Origin: Methanosarcina thermophila TM-1
GTDB taxonomy: Archaea > Halobacteriota > Methanosarcinia > Methanosarcinales > Methanosarcinaceae
Assembly: GCF_000969885.1 (NCBI RefSeq)
Contig: NZ_CP009501.1
Span: 1,798,001 to 1,862,000, forward strand
Direction: 5' to 3'
DNA: 64,000 nt
The position numbers and the translations under genes are program-made. Position 1 is the first letter of the stretch. Every line of letters starts with the position of its first letter. The notes below the pieces were generated by a model, which did not search any database, was not told where the DNA came from, and saw only the letters and a program-made list of their open reading frames with translations. Below are positions 28,539 to 37,911 of the stretch, piece after piece.

Positions 28539-29522
28539 ATGAATACTCCGAATTCCCCACATAGCCCCGATAAAGCAGCAACTTTCCAGGAAGAAACGAC
28601 AGCCGGGAGAAGGCATAAATCCGGAACAGATTCCGAAAAAAAGAATCAGGTCTCCGAAAGAAACATTGTTCCTATCCTTGAAACCAGAGATCTCTGCCAC
28701 AGATATCCTCATCTTGATTCAAATTCCCTTGATAAAATCAGCTTTAAAGTGTTTAAAGGGGAGAGAGTTGCAGTGCTTGGGGCTAATGGGGCTGGGAAAT
28801 CGACTTTATTTAAGCACCTTAATGGAATCCTGCGCCCTCTTTCAGGGGAAGTCTTGATAAAAGGGGAAAAGTTGACCAAGAAGAATGTTCGGGCTTGCAG
28901 GGAAATAGTAGGGATTGTCTTTCAGAATCCTGATGACCAGGTGCTTGCGCCGAGTGTCGAAGAAGATATAGCGTTTGGACCAATTAATATGGGTCTGTCG
29001 AGAAGCGAGGTCGAAGAAAGAGTTAAAGAAGCCATCGAAATGGTAGGACTCACAGGTTTTGAGGATAGAGCCCCGCATCATCTTAGTGGAGGGCAGAAAA
29101 AGCTTGTGGCGATTGCAGGCATTCTTGCCATGCGCCCTGAAGTTATAATCCTTGATGAGCCTACAGCCAACCTCGATCCCCTCAGTTCTGCCCGCATTCT
29201 TGATCTGATAATGAAAATGAATCGAGAGCTTGGAATCACCCTGCTTCTTTCCACCCATGATGTGGATGTCGTGCCTTATTTTGCAGAGAGGGTTTTTGTC
29301 CTTCATCATGGAAGACTTGAAGCTGACGGAAGCCCGGATGAGATCTTCAGCAATCCCGAACTCCTCAGAAAAGCCCATCTGAGACTTCCGAGAGTGGCTG
29401 AGGTTTTTGAAATGCTCCAGCATGAGGGACTCGATGTCAATATACAGATTACAGCCGAGAAAGCCAGGGATGAAATCCTCAGGGTTATCGGGCTCAGAGA
29501 CCAGAAGGCAGAGATAAAATAA
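28539..29522 (+). CDS. cbiO: Cobalt/nickel ECF transporter ATPase
   Basis: A 327-residue ABC ATPase energising cobalt or nickel uptake. After a hydrophilic N-terminal extension of about 45 residues comes the nucleotide-binding domain: GANGAGKSTLFKHLNG (Walker A), FQNPDDQVLAPSVEEDIAFGP (Q-loop with the DDQ typical of ECF ATPases), HLSGGQKKLVAIAG (signature), EVIILDEPTANLDP (Walker B), and STHDVDV (switch His). Only one ATPase is present. The extension has no known function and the start is less sure than the rest. It is the first gene after the palindromic array. Confidence 0.94.
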   Translation: MNTPNSPHSPDKAATFQEETTAGRRHKSGTDSEKKNQVSERNIVPILETRDLCHRYPHLDSNSLDKISFKVFKGERVAVLGANGAGKSTLFKHLNGILRPLSGEVLIKGEKLTKKNVRACREIVGIVFQNPDDQVLAPSVEEDIAFGPINMGLSRSEVEERVKEAIEMVGLTGFEDRAPHHLSGGQKKLVAIAGILAMRPEVIILDEPTANLDPLSSARILDLIMKMNRELGITLLLSTHDVDVVPYFAERVFVLHHGRLEADGSPDEIFSNPELLRKAHLRLPRVAEVFEMLQHEGLDVNIQITAEKARDEILRVIGLRDQKAEIK

Positions 29523-29560
29523 CATCCAGATAAAAAAACTTCTGCGCAGGAGAACTTTTA

Positions 29561-30367
29561 ATGGTAACCCTTACGGATATTGAACGCGAATCATATAAAG
29601 ACAGTCCAGTACACAGGCTTGATCCAAGGATAAAGTTGATTTTTGCACTTGCAATAATCGTATATGCAGTCAGCCTGCCCCGAATTCACGAAAAGAATAT
29701 GATCCGTCTTCTTGCCATGGAAGCTTATTTGGTGCTCCTTGTGCTTATCGCAGGGCTGAACTTAAAATATTTTTTCCTTCGAATCCTTGCAATCTTACCT
29801 TTCGGGATTGGGGTTGCCGTTATCCAGCCTTTCCTGAGACCTTCCTTTGTGGAGAGTTACACACCATATCCTCTTGACCTGCCTTTCGGGCTCAGCATAA
29901 CCTATGAAGGTCTGGTCTTCGGGAGGATATTATTCATGAAATTCCTGGTATGCGTAACAGCCGTAATCCTTCTTTCTTCCACCACACGGCTAAGGGATAT
30001 GGTTGTAGCCGCAGACAGGATGGGCGTTCCAAGGGAATTTACCCAGCTCGTCAGTATGATGGTACGTTATCTTTTCCTGTTCTGGGCCGTCCTGAAACGA
30101 ATAAAAACTGCACAGGAGACCCGTCTTTTCGATATATGGAATAATGCTGTGCCCAGAAAATGGATTCTTAAACAGATCGGATACAGTATCAGTGCAATTT
30201 TCGTGCGCTCTTATGAGCAGGGAGAAAGGACATATATCAGCATGCTCTGCAGAGGTTATGGAAGCGGCCATGAAAAAGCATATTACAGAGCAAAAATTCA
30301 GACCAGGGATATACTCTTTTTGCTTCTCAGTACTGCAAGTATAGTATGCATTCATTTTTTTGTCTGA
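29561..30367 (+). CDS. cbiQ: Cobalt/nickel ECF transporter transmembrane protein
   Basis: A 268-residue T component with about five or six hydrophobic segments and the HRLDPRIKLI N-terminal motif of CbiQ. The coupling-helix region reads FDIWNNAVPRKWILKQ and YISMLCRGYG. It anchors the ATPase and links it to the substrate-binding CbiM/CbiN unit. It starts 38 bases after cbiO. Confidence 0.93.
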   Translation: MVTLTDIERESYKDSPVHRLDPRIKLIFALAIIVYAVSLPRIHEKNMIRLLAMEAYLVLLVLIAGLNLKYFFLRILAILPFGIGVAVIQPFLRPSFVESYTPYPLDLPFGLSITYEGLVFGRILFMKFLVCVTAVILLSSTTRLRDMVVAADRMGVPREFTQLVSMMVRYLFLFWAVLKRIKTAQETRLFDIWNNAVPRKWILKQIGYSISAIFVRSYEQGERTYISMLCRGYGSGHEKAYYRAKIQTRDILFLLLSTASIVCIHFFV

Positions 30368-30866
30368 AGGATTATGTCACTGGTATTCTTATTTCTCAAA
30401 ATCCTTGTTTGTTCTTTTTCATACATTTTTTAAACGGTTTTCAGTCCGGAAAATAGAAAAAAGGGCGTCTAATATAACAGATTATAAATTATAAAATATA
30501 ATACTAAATACTTATTCCCTGATACTCGGTTATATATATACAACCGGATAAGATACATAATTTGACGTATATATAAACAAAGAAATACTGAATCCGATGA
30601 AAGTGAAAAATTGTCAAACAAAGTAATATCAAAACGTATATATGTAATACTGGACAATCTCTTATTGTCAAGAATACTCATCTAAAACAACAGTCCGAAA
30701 TAGCGTAAAAGGATCTCAAATATTGAGATCTTCCCTGAAAAAGGATTTCAGACTTAATTTAAGAACATTTTCTAGTCTTCGTTTTCAGGAATATTCACCA
30801 ACGTAAAAAAAGATTCCTGTTTGAGTTGACAGGAAATAAAAGATAGGGGTAAAAGAGGGAAAATAA
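30368..30866. other. 500-base gap splitting the cbi operon
   Basis: This AT-rich stretch separates cbiO-cbiQ from cbiM-cbiN. It contains a perfect dyad GATCTCAAATATTGAGATC (8-bp arms, 3-base centre) at 30712-30730. A 70-codon minus-strand frame at 30469-30681 is AT-driven and was not accepted. It probably holds a separate promoter for cbiM. Confidence 0.4.
30712..30730. promoter_or_regulatory. Palindrome upstream of cbiM
   Basis: GATCTCAA-ATA-TTGAGATC is a perfect inverted repeat about 137 bases before the cbiM start. It is not followed by a T-run, so an operator is as likely as a terminator. Its sequence is different from the boxes before cbiO. Confidence 0.4.
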
Positions 30867-31532
30867 ATGCATATACCTGATTCGTTCATACCACCTGACC
30901 AGGCGTTAATCTACTGGGTTCTTGCCCTTCCATTTATTATAATGTCATTTAAGTGGGCAAAAAACGAGCTTGATGAGATGAAAGTGCCGATCCTTGCGGC
31001 TCTTGCAGCCGGTATCTTTGCAATCCAGGCTATGAATATACCAATTGGGATGGGGACAAGCGGACACATGATCGGGGCAGCCCTTGTAGCCATAGTTTTC
31101 GGGAGCCCCTGGGCAGGAGTGCTTGTGCTGACATTGGTGCTGCTAGTTCAGGGTTTTGCCTTTGCTGATGGAGGAATTACTACAATGGGCGCAAACATCC
31201 TGAACATGGGTGTTGTTTCTGGATTTATCGGGTATTACACTTACAGTATCCTTCGTAGAGCTCTGAGCGTAAATATTGCAGCTTTCATAGGCGCCTGGCT
31301 TGGCCTTTTTGTCTCGGCAATTACCTGTACCATCCAGTTATGGCTGGCTGGCACTTTTCCCCTGGTTCCTGGACTTATAGCTATGGGAACTTTTCACCTT
31401 ATCATCGGCTTCATAGGAGAAGGGCTCATTACCTCGGTTGCAATTGCAGCTATTGCAAAATCCAGACCAGATCTTCTTGAAGACGATCTCAATACCAGAA
31501 CCGACAGAGCTGAAATTGAGGCTATGGCATGA
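30867..31532 (+). CDS. cbiM: Cobalt/nickel ECF transporter substrate-binding membrane protein
   Basis: A 221-residue S component that binds Co2+ or Ni2+. The sequence begins MHIPDSFIPP; the N-terminal Met-His pair is an essential metal ligand in CbiM/NikM proteins. Six or seven hydrophobic segments follow, with MNIPIGMGTSGHMIGAAL as a conserved second metal-site region. It overlaps cbiN by 4 bases (ATGA). Cobalt for corrinoids and nickel for F430 and CO dehydrogenase are both in demand in a methanogen, so the metal cannot be decided from sequence. Confidence 0.94.
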   Translation: MHIPDSFIPPDQALIYWVLALPFIIMSFKWAKNELDEMKVPILAALAAGIFAIQAMNIPIGMGTSGHMIGAALVAIVFGSPWAGVLVLTLVLLVQGFAFADGGITTMGANILNMGVVSGFIGYYTYSILRRALSVNIAAFIGAWLGLFVSAITCTIQLWLAGTFPLVPGLIAMGTFHLIIGFIGEGLITSVAIAAIAKSRPDLLEDDLNTRTDRAEIEAMA

Positions 31533-31834
31533 GCGAGAAAGCTAATAAGAAATTTTTTTATCTTGGGGTTGTAGTTGCACTCTTGATTGCTGTACTTGCA
31601 CCCTTCCTTGCCTCCCCGAACCCAGACGGACTGGAAAGTGCAGCAGCAAATGTGGTTGAAGAATCAAAACTCTCCGAGCTGGAAGAAAGTGGACCAGTTG
31701 TAAGTTCTCCAATGCCTGATTACTCAATTGAAGGCATGGGCAAAAGCGGAGAAGTAGCAGCAATAGTAGTCGGGACGCTCGTAGTGCTTGCAATCAGTTT
31801 TGGGTTTGGAAAAGTGTTCAAAAAGAAAGCCTGA
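31529..31834 (+). CDS. CbiN-like accessory protein (PDGLE domain)
   Basis: A 101-residue protein with two transmembrane segments (about residues 8-27 and 77-96) flanking an external loop that begins with SPNPDGLE, the motif naming this family. It works with CbiM as the small accessory of the ECF metal transporter. Its start overlaps the cbiM stop. Confidence 0.9.
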   Translation: MSEKANKKFFYLGVVVALLIAVLAPFLASPNPDGLESAAANVVEESKLSELEESGPVVSSPMPDYSIEGMGKSGEVAAIVVGTLVVLAISFGFGKVFKKKA

Positions 31835-31887
31835 ACTTTTAATACTGATTCACAAACTTGGCTGCTCAAAAACCGTTGCTCCACAAC

Positions 31888-32027
31888 CCTTTTACGAAAA
31901 GGCTTGACTGCAAACTTTTTAGAAAAAAGTTTGATCAAAAATGGCGTGGCGGCGTGGTCAAGCGGCGCAACGCTTGGTGATAAACCGGCGCAACGGTTTC
32001 GCTCAAGCCTTTTTTTGAAAAGGCTTG
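31888..32027. terminator. Cluster of three hairpins between convergent cbiN and nth
   Basis: Three inverted repeats occur in a row: CCTTTT-ACG-AAAAGG (31888-31902), CAAACTTTTT-AGA-AAAAAGTTTG (31911-31933) and CAAGCCTTTT-TTTG-AAAAGGCTTG (32004-32027). Direct repeats GGCGCAACG lie between the last two. The T-rich arms on both strands fit a two-way terminator for the converging genes. The region resembles a repetitive intergenic element rather than unique sequence. Confidence 0.5.
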
Positions 32028-32029
32028 GT

Positions 32030-32743
32030 TTACAAATAATACCGCGTCATAAAGATTTTACTCGAAGGGCAGAGCTGATTAACAACGCAGGAAGGGCATT
32101 TTGGTTTTTTTGCCTGGCAGATTTTCCTCCCGTGATGAATGAGGGTCATGGAGAGCGCGTCAAGATCTTCCTTTCGAGCAAGCGCGATAAGATCCTTTTC
32201 AATTTTAACAGGATCGGAGTTTCTGGTGAGTCCCAGCCTTCTTGAAACCCTTTTTACGTGGGTATCTACAGCAATACCCTCAATTATTCCAAATCCTCTG
32301 GCAAGCACTATATTGGCTGTTTTTCTTCCGACGCCTGGCAAAGTAACCAGCTCCTCCATAGTTTTTGGAACCTCTCCATTATATTTCTCAATAATTATCT
32401 GGGCAGCGGCTTTGATGTTCTTTGCCTTGCTTTTGTAAAATCCTGTGGAATAGATGTCATTCTCAAGCTCCCTCAGATCTGCACTGGCATAGTCTTTTAC
32501 AGTCCTGTACTTTTTGAACAATTTCTCAGTCACTTTATTAATCTGAACATCAGTTGACTGGGCTGAAAGTATTGTTGCCACAAGTAATTCAAGAGGATTG
32601 GAGTAATTGAGAGAAGGTTTTACATCAGGATACTCTTTCTTTAGAAGTGCCCAGATTTTGTCGAAGTTATGTGTATTGTCAGGAATATCGTATTCAGAGA
32701 TTAGATCCTGTGTATTCGATAGTTCTAGCTTTTTTTCAGGCAT
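32030..32743 (-). CDS. nth: Endonuclease III, DNA glycosylase/AP lyase
   Basis: A 237-residue base-excision repair glycosylase removing oxidised pyrimidines. The helix-hairpin-helix LPGVGRKTANIVLARGFG contains the catalytic lysine, VDTHVKRVSRRLGL the catalytic aspartate, and the C-terminal CQAKKPKCPSCVVNQLC is the [4Fe-4S] loop. About 25 extra N-terminal residues precede the core. It converges on the cbi operon across the hairpin cluster. Confidence 0.96.
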   Translation of the reverse strand: MPEKKLELSNTQDLISEYDIPDNTHNFDKIWALLKKEYPDVKPSLNYSNPLELLVATILSAQSTDVQINKVTEKLFKKYRTVKDYASADLRELENDIYSTGFYKSKAKNIKAAAQIIIEKYNGEVPKTMEELVTLPGVGRKTANIVLARGFGIIEGIAVDTHVKRVSRRLGLTRNSDPVKIEKDLIALARKEDLDALSMTLIHHGRKICQAKKPKCPSCVVNQLCPSSKIFMTRYYL

Positions 32744-32866
32744 AATAGCTCCATTTTTAAGTTGCTTTCAGGTATTAGTCAGAATGATATGTTTGCAGAA
32801 GCTGTATTTTAAACTGTGTTTTTTGAGAAAATTAAGGTTTTTCAGTTTCTGTATCCAATCCTCGAG

Positions 32867-34219
32867 TTATAGCATATAAGGGATATCTGAGCACGTAGTA
32901 GGATAGGAGAAGATCAGCTTTTTTATATCCGAAGCTCTGAGTCCTAGCCGCATTACTGCAGCGAAGATGTTGATAGCTTCTCCGGCATGCGGGCCCAGAA
33001 TATGAGCTCCCATTATACGGTCGTTTGCTTCATCAATAATAACTTTTGAAGCCGCAAATTTTATTCCTGCTCTCCGGGTTGTATTCCAGCTGCTTCTGTC
33101 CTGAAAAATTACTTTATATTTATCGCTATCTTTAGGCGCACTGATTCCTACAGAAGCCATTACAGGAATGGTAAAGACTGCACTTGGAATGCCTGTATAA
33201 TCTGCCTCGGTGCTGTCACCCTCAAGGACATTAATTGCGGCAATATCTCCCTGAAGGGCTGCTACAGGAGTAAGCTGCATACCCTCCAGTACACAATCCC
33301 CACCTGCATAGATCAGAGGGTTTGAGGTTTTCATAAACTTATCAACTACAATAGCTCCCTTTTCGGTTTTAACTCCGGCTTTCTCGAGCTGCAAATCTTC
33401 TATATCTGCAACACGACCTGCTCCGTGCACTACCATATCAGCGTGGAAAGTCTGAGTTTCGAACCTGGATTCAGTTTTCGATTTGACCCTGACTAGAAGA
33501 CAATTGTTCTCTTTTTCTATCGAAATCACGTGTTTGTTTGTAAGAATTTTGATTCCTGCGGCTTCAGATGCTTTTATAAGCATATCCACTATATCAGGAT
33601 CAAAATTTCTCAATATTCTTTCACTTCTGTGAAGGATAATTACTTCGGCTCCAGCTCTTCGCACAACATGGGCGAATTCCATGGATATATAGCCGCCTCC
33701 GATGAAAATAATCCTCCCAGGAATTTTTTTGGTCTCCATTAACCCTTCACTTGTGGTAATGTACTCTTCACCTGGAATACCGAGTTTTCTGGGCTTTGCA
33801 CCTGTAGCAAGGAAAAAATACTCACCTTTAAGTTTATCTTCCCCGACAACGATTGTGTTCTGATTCTCAAAATAAGCTCTTCCGTGATATGTATCAATTC
33901 CCATCTCAACCAGACGTTTCTCTATTTTGCTGGGATATTCTCCTGTAAACGTTCTTTTAAATTCGATTAGTGAAGCCCAGTCGATAGTCAGAGAAGTATC
34001 TGTCCCTACACCTTTTCCTACTAAGCGGTTGCTCGAGTCAACGACTTCGGTGATATCAATTAACACCTTTTTAGGATCACATCCCCTTAGAGGACAGGTG
34101 CCCCCATATTCCCTTGAATCAATAATAGCAATTTTTAATCCGGAATGTGAAACTTTACCCGTGAAGGTCCTGCCTGCAGTACCTGTCCCTATAATTATGA
34201 TATCATATTTATTTTCCAT
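32867..34219 (-). CDS. Pyridine nucleotide-disulphide oxidoreductase, dihydrolipoamide dehydrogenase-like
   Basis: A 450-residue FAD/NAD(P)-dependent class I disulphide reductase. The FAD motif is IIIGTGTAGRTF, the redox-active pair is GGTCPLRGC, the NAD(P) motif is FIGGGYISMEFA and the second FAD motif is IYAGGDC. The C-terminal dimerisation domain lacks the usual HPTxxE active-site dyad: the corresponding stretch is SYPTTCSDIPYML, with Tyr for His and no Glu. It is therefore probably not a true lipoamide dehydrogenase; a mercuric-reductase-like, CoA-disulphide or metabolic-thiol reductase is possible. ATG 34219 was chosen over an upstream TTG because GGTGGGG lies 8 bases before it. Confidence 0.9.
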   Translation of the reverse strand: MENKYDIIIIGTGTAGRTFTGKVSHSGLKIAIIDSREYGGTCPLRGCDPKKVLIDITEVVDSSNRLVGKGVGTDTSLTIDWASLIEFKRTFTGEYPSKIEKRLVEMGIDTYHGRAYFENQNTIVVGEDKLKGEYFFLATGAKPRKLGIPGEEYITTSEGLMETKKIPGRIIFIGGGYISMEFAHVVRRAGAEVIILHRSERILRNFDPDIVDMLIKASEAAGIKILTNKHVISIEKENNCLLVRVKSKTESRFETQTFHADMVVHGAGRVADIEDLQLEKAGVKTEKGAIVVDKFMKTSNPLIYAGGDCVLEGMQLTPVAALQGDIAAINVLEGDSTEADYTGIPSAVFTIPVMASVGISAPKDSDKYKVIFQDRSSWNTTRRAGIKFAASKVIIDEANDRIMGAHILGPHAGEAINIFAAVMRLGLRASDIKKLIFSYPTTCSDIPYML

Positions 34220-34629
34220 TAAACTCCCCACCTGTTGAGATTATTTTAGAAGGTAAATTAAAAAGAAATCCGAAGGCGTATTTTCCATATATTCTTTATC
34301 CACTGTGACTCCAAAGAATAAGTATTTCAGCTGAATTCGAATTTCAAAGAAGAGGTACTTCACCTGAGTTATGGTTCTAGAAAAGAAGCATTTCACCTTA
34401 CTATTATCCCTCTGAGGAACATAAATTACAGTTCTTTGGGTTATGCGTAAAAAAACACCAAAAACATAAAGAACTACATTCCCAGAGGATTTCTGACAGC
34501 ATACTGACAGAATACTGGATTTGTAAAAATGAAGTCCAGCATTCTAAAAAAGTTTCTTTTCAATATAATAACATTTAGACCATAAGTTTTATAGCTAAGA
34601 ATTTTTAAAGCAAGTATACTGGTGATTTT
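34220..34629. other. Intergenic region with degenerate 33-base repeats
   Basis: About 410 bases between divergent genes. From about 34312 to 34400 three degenerate units of about 33 bases resemble AAGAAGAGGTACTTCACCTG. At 34430-34486 AGTTCTTT and AAAGAACT flank TTATG and CATAA, a possible imperfect hairpin upstream of purH. No gene seen. Confidence 0.35.
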
Positions 34630-36246
34630 TTGGTAAAAAGGGCACTGCTCAGCGTCTCAGACAAAACAGGAATTACAGAATTCGCACGCGGGCTTCAATC
34701 ACTTGGCGTGAAGATTATTTCAACAGGCGGAACCGCGAAAGTCCTTCGCAATGCCGGCATAGAAGTTACAGATGTATCAGAGATCACGGGTTTTCCGGAA
34801 ATGATGGGAGGGAGGGTTAAAACTCTCCATCCGAGAATTCATGGCGGGATCTTATGCCTGCGAGAAAGCAAGGAACAGATGGCTGAAGCTATAAAAGAAG
34901 ATATCTCACTCATCGATATGGTGGCTGTAAACCTCTATCCTTTTGAGGAAACAGTCTCAAAGGAAGGCGTGAAACTTGAGGAAGCCATTGAGAATATAGA
35001 TATTGGAGGTCCAACCCTTCTTCGCTCAGCAGCGAAAAACTACCGTTCTGTTACAGTGCTTTCCGACCCGTCGGACTACGGGCACGTACTGGAAGAACTG
35101 CGTTCAACCGGGGTAATTTCGGAGGCAACCCGGGCTGCCCTTGCAATTAAGGCTTTCAGGCATACTGCAAATTACGATGCAGCCATTGATGTCTATTTAA
35201 GCAAAACCCTGCTCGGAGAAAACGTACTTCGTCTGAATTTTACTGAGGGCGTAAAACTCCGCTATGGAAAGAACTGGCATCAGGAAGCCTTTTTCTATAA
35301 AGATCCCAAAATAGAAGGTCCTACCCTTGCAAAAGCTATCCAGCTTCACGGAAAAGAACTCTCATATAATAATTATGTGGACGCTGACAATGCCCTTCAG
35401 ACAGTCAAAGAAATCGGGAATGTTTCTCCTGCAGTTGCAATTGTTAAACATAATAACCCATGCGGGCTTGCTACCGGAAGTACGCTCCTGCAAGCTCTTC
35501 AAGCTGCCTGGGACGGAGACCCTGTTTCAGCTTACGGAAGCATAATCTGCACCAATGAAATCTTTGACCTAGAGGCTGCAACTTTTCTGAATGGAAAATT
35601 TGTGGAGATTATCCTTGCACCTGACTTCAAACCTGATGCCCTTGAGTTCCTGAAAAAGAAAAGCGAAAATCTCAGACTCCTTAAACTGCCAGAACTTAGA
35701 GAAGCTTTCGGGACAGACTACACATATAAGTATATAATCGGAGGTATGCTAAAGCAAAGCCGCGACATCGGCCTCTACGAAAAATGGGAGTCTGTGACCG
35801 ACATACCGTATCCTGAGGAAAAACGTCCGCTCTCTGAGTTCTGCCTGAAAGCCTGCAAAACAACCAAATCCAACGCAGTAATTCTTGCTCACGAATACGA
35901 GCCAGGATACTTCATGGTGCTTGCCATGGGCGCAGGACAGCCTAACAGGGTAGACTCGATTCGCAAACTGGCAGCTACAAAAGCCGTCGAAAACCTCAGG
36001 ATAATTTATGAGAGGGAAAAGCCTGCAATTTCTTTTGAGGAATATAAACAGAAAATTATCTCGGAGTGTGTAATGGCTTCGGATGCCTTCTTCCCCTTCG
36101 ATGACAGCATAGTTTATGCCGCACAAAATAATATCCGTTACATAGTCTCCCCAGGAGGATCAATTCGCGACAGTGAGGTCATTGCCACTGCAAACCGGCT
36201 TGGAGTTTCCATGATTTTTACAGGCATGCGCCACTTCCTCCACTGA
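34630..36246 (+). CDS. purH: Bifunctional AICAR transformylase/IMP cyclohydrolase
   Basis: A 538-residue enzyme of the last two steps of IMP synthesis. The N-terminal MGS-like cyclohydrolase domain starts KRALLSVSDKTGITEFARGL and contains STGGTAKVLRNAGI and GRVKTLHPRIHGG. The transformylase domain has the catalytic KHNNPCGLA. Many methanogens use PurP and PurO instead, so this bacterial-type fusion is a distinguishing feature of this lineage. The start is TTG with GGTGA about 4-8 bases upstream; there is no in-frame ATG nearby. Confidence 0.96.
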   Translation: MVKRALLSVSDKTGITEFARGLQSLGVKIISTGGTAKVLRNAGIEVTDVSEITGFPEMMGGRVKTLHPRIHGGILCLRESKEQMAEAIKEDISLIDMVAVNLYPFEETVSKEGVKLEEAIENIDIGGPTLLRSAAKNYRSVTVLSDPSDYGHVLEELRSTGVISEATRAALAIKAFRHTANYDAAIDVYLSKTLLGENVLRLNFTEGVKLRYGKNWHQEAFFYKDPKIEGPTLAKAIQLHGKELSYNNYVDADNALQTVKEIGNVSPAVAIVKHNNPCGLATGSTLLQALQAAWDGDPVSAYGSIICTNEIFDLEAATFLNGKFVEIILAPDFKPDALEFLKKKSENLRLLKLPELREAFGTDYTYKYIIGGMLKQSRDIGLYEKWESVTDIPYPEEKRPLSEFCLKACKTTKSNAVILAHEYEPGYFMVLAMGAGQPNRVDSIRKLAATKAVENLRIIYEREKPAISFEEYKQKIISECVMASDAFFPFDDSIVYAAQNNIRYIVSPGGSIRDSEVIATANRLGVSMIFTGMRHFLH

Positions 36247-36285
36247 GACCCCTTATTAAATAAAACGAAGCCCAAGTCCGAACAA

Positions 36286-36305
36286 CCCTGCCGCCCAGGG
36301 CAGGG
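36286..36305 (+). terminator. GC-rich hairpin after purH
   Basis: CCCTGCC pairs with GGCAGGG across a 6-base loop, 40 bases after the purH stop, followed by AAAATTTATTC. A plausible terminator. Confidence 0.5.
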
Positions 36306-36923
36306 GAAAATTTATTCAAATTTGATTTCCCCAAACGCAATCCTGGAAAGCTCTAACACTCTCCTCTGGCATCTGCTTTTGAATATTAAAGGAAGTTTCG
36401 GACATTTAATAATATTGCTATTAATAAATTAAAATATAAACAGATATAATTTATTTGCTCTCATATTGAACATACTTTTCCATACAAATAGCCGCACACT
36501 TTTTTTAAATTATTGGATTATTTCCCGATTTTGAATATTAATTTTTTAATAATCAATTGATTATGTTTCTAAGCAAATTAGTTCCAAGCCTTATATTAGT
36601 AAGATAATCTGATACTATTAACATATAAATTTTTTTTGGTTTTGAGAAAAAATTATTTAAAAAGATGAGTTACGTTTTCGGGAAGCTGCACGTACAGTCA
36701 GGAAATAAGATAGAAGAATTACCAGTAACCAGATAAACTGTAGAAAAAGAAATATATATTGAAATCGTATAGCATTCTAGCATTAGTATATCATCCTATT
36801 ATAACTCTCACCTTAATTTAATATAAAAAATTAAAAAATATAAAATTTAAATTTTTATTTATTGTAAAACGAAAGCAAATAGAATGTTCATGGATATTAA
36901 ACTCCAATTAGCCCCCGAAACAT
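36306..36923. other. AT-rich intergenic region
   Basis: About 620 bases, extremely AT-rich toward 36923, with no supportable gene or RNA. It probably carries the promoter and leader of the downstream regulator. Confidence 0.35.
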
Positions 36924-37733
36924 ATGGAAAAAAATGAGATGATCGAAGTGAAATCCAATGGATTGTTAAGCATTCTGACCTTCTCAGAGAAAAGAAAGGA
37001 TATTTTGTTTTTACTCCAAGAGAATCCAAGAACTCTCTCCGAGATCAAAGATTATTTTGATGTAAGATCACCTGAGATCCTTCCTCGCCTTAAAGAAATG
37101 GAAGCCGCAAATTTGATTGTCAGGCAGGAGGGAATGTACTACTTAACATCTTTGGGGAGAGTTTCAGCCATATATTATAAGCCTTTCCTGGATACCCTTA
37201 CAGCTATAGAGACAAACGAAGAATTCTGGAGAGACCATGACCTTACTGCAATCCCTGAGGCAATGTTAAACAGAATTCAGGAACTTAAAGAATGCAGAGT
37301 TGTAAGAGATGAACATGAGCATATTTATGATACTCATAAAGCATTTAGTGAGAATGTAATGTCTGCCACCCACTTCGCAGGCTTTTCATCGATTTTTCTT
37401 CCAAGCCATCCCCCAATGTTTTTGGATTTAGCCCGAAGAAATATTCCTGTTTCCATAATCGTTACACCCAATGTATTTTTCAAAATAAAAAGTGAGCACA
37501 GCACTGAGATTGAAGAATTCCTTAAATATAAGCACACGAGCTTCCATGTGTACGACAATGCAAAGATAGCCTTTGTAGTAACAGACCGCTTTCTATCCCT
37601 TTCGCTCTTTTTCAAAAACGGAACTTTTGATCCCCGAAACGACCTGATAGGCTTCGACTTAGCATCAATCAAATGGGGAGAAGATCTTTTTAAGTATTAC
37701 AAAGAGAACTCGATCGAGATAAAGAGTTTATAA
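36924..37733 (+). CDS. Winged-helix regulator with FilR1/DUF1724 domain
   Basis: A 269-residue transcription factor. The N-terminal winged helix (about residues 12-85) has LFLLQENPRTLSEIKDYF and RLKEMEAANLIVRQEGMYYLTSLG. The C-terminal FilR1/DUF1724-type domain (about 90-265) has the usual SATHFAGFSSIFLPSHPPMF and ending WGEDLFKYYKENS. In Methanosarcina this family includes the Msr and MreA regulators of methyltransferase and catabolic genes, but nothing nearby identifies the target. It stands alone. Confidence 0.88.
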   Translation: MEKNEMIEVKSNGLLSILTFSEKRKDILFLLQENPRTLSEIKDYFDVRSPEILPRLKEMEAANLIVRQEGMYYLTSLGRVSAIYYKPFLDTLTAIETNEEFWRDHDLTAIPEAMLNRIQELKECRVVRDEHEHIYDTHKAFSENVMSATHFAGFSSIFLPSHPPMFLDLARRNIPVSIIVTPNVFFKIKSEHSTEIEEFLKYKHTSFHVYDNAKIAFVVTDRFLSLSLFFKNGTFDPRNDLIGFDLASIKWGEDLFKYYKENSIEIKSL

Positions 37734-37911
37734 AACTGTTGAAGCTTTAGCAAGTCTGTTAAAGATTTCGGAAAAGAAACCTTAAAACTAATAGAGAAAT
37801 AGGGTTTTGAATTTTTTTCCCGGTAAATTTCCGGGGAATTGGATCGCTTTTTTTTTGGTAGACTGTGTTATCGTTTTTGCATTTGAGCATAGACCTCATT
37901 TCAGGTATACA

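Noticed and set aside
30469..30681. A 70-residue minus-strand protein in the cbi gap
   Set aside because: Low-complexity, AT-driven composition, no ribosome-binding site and no family resemblance.
30368..30866. A cobalamin riboswitch controlling cbiM
   Set aside because: No B12-box-like conserved core could be recognised, and the stretch is mostly AT-rich without the expected stems.
34312..34486. A purine-responsive RNA element before purH
   Set aside because: The inverted repeat is imperfect, and nothing similar is seen before purC or purL.
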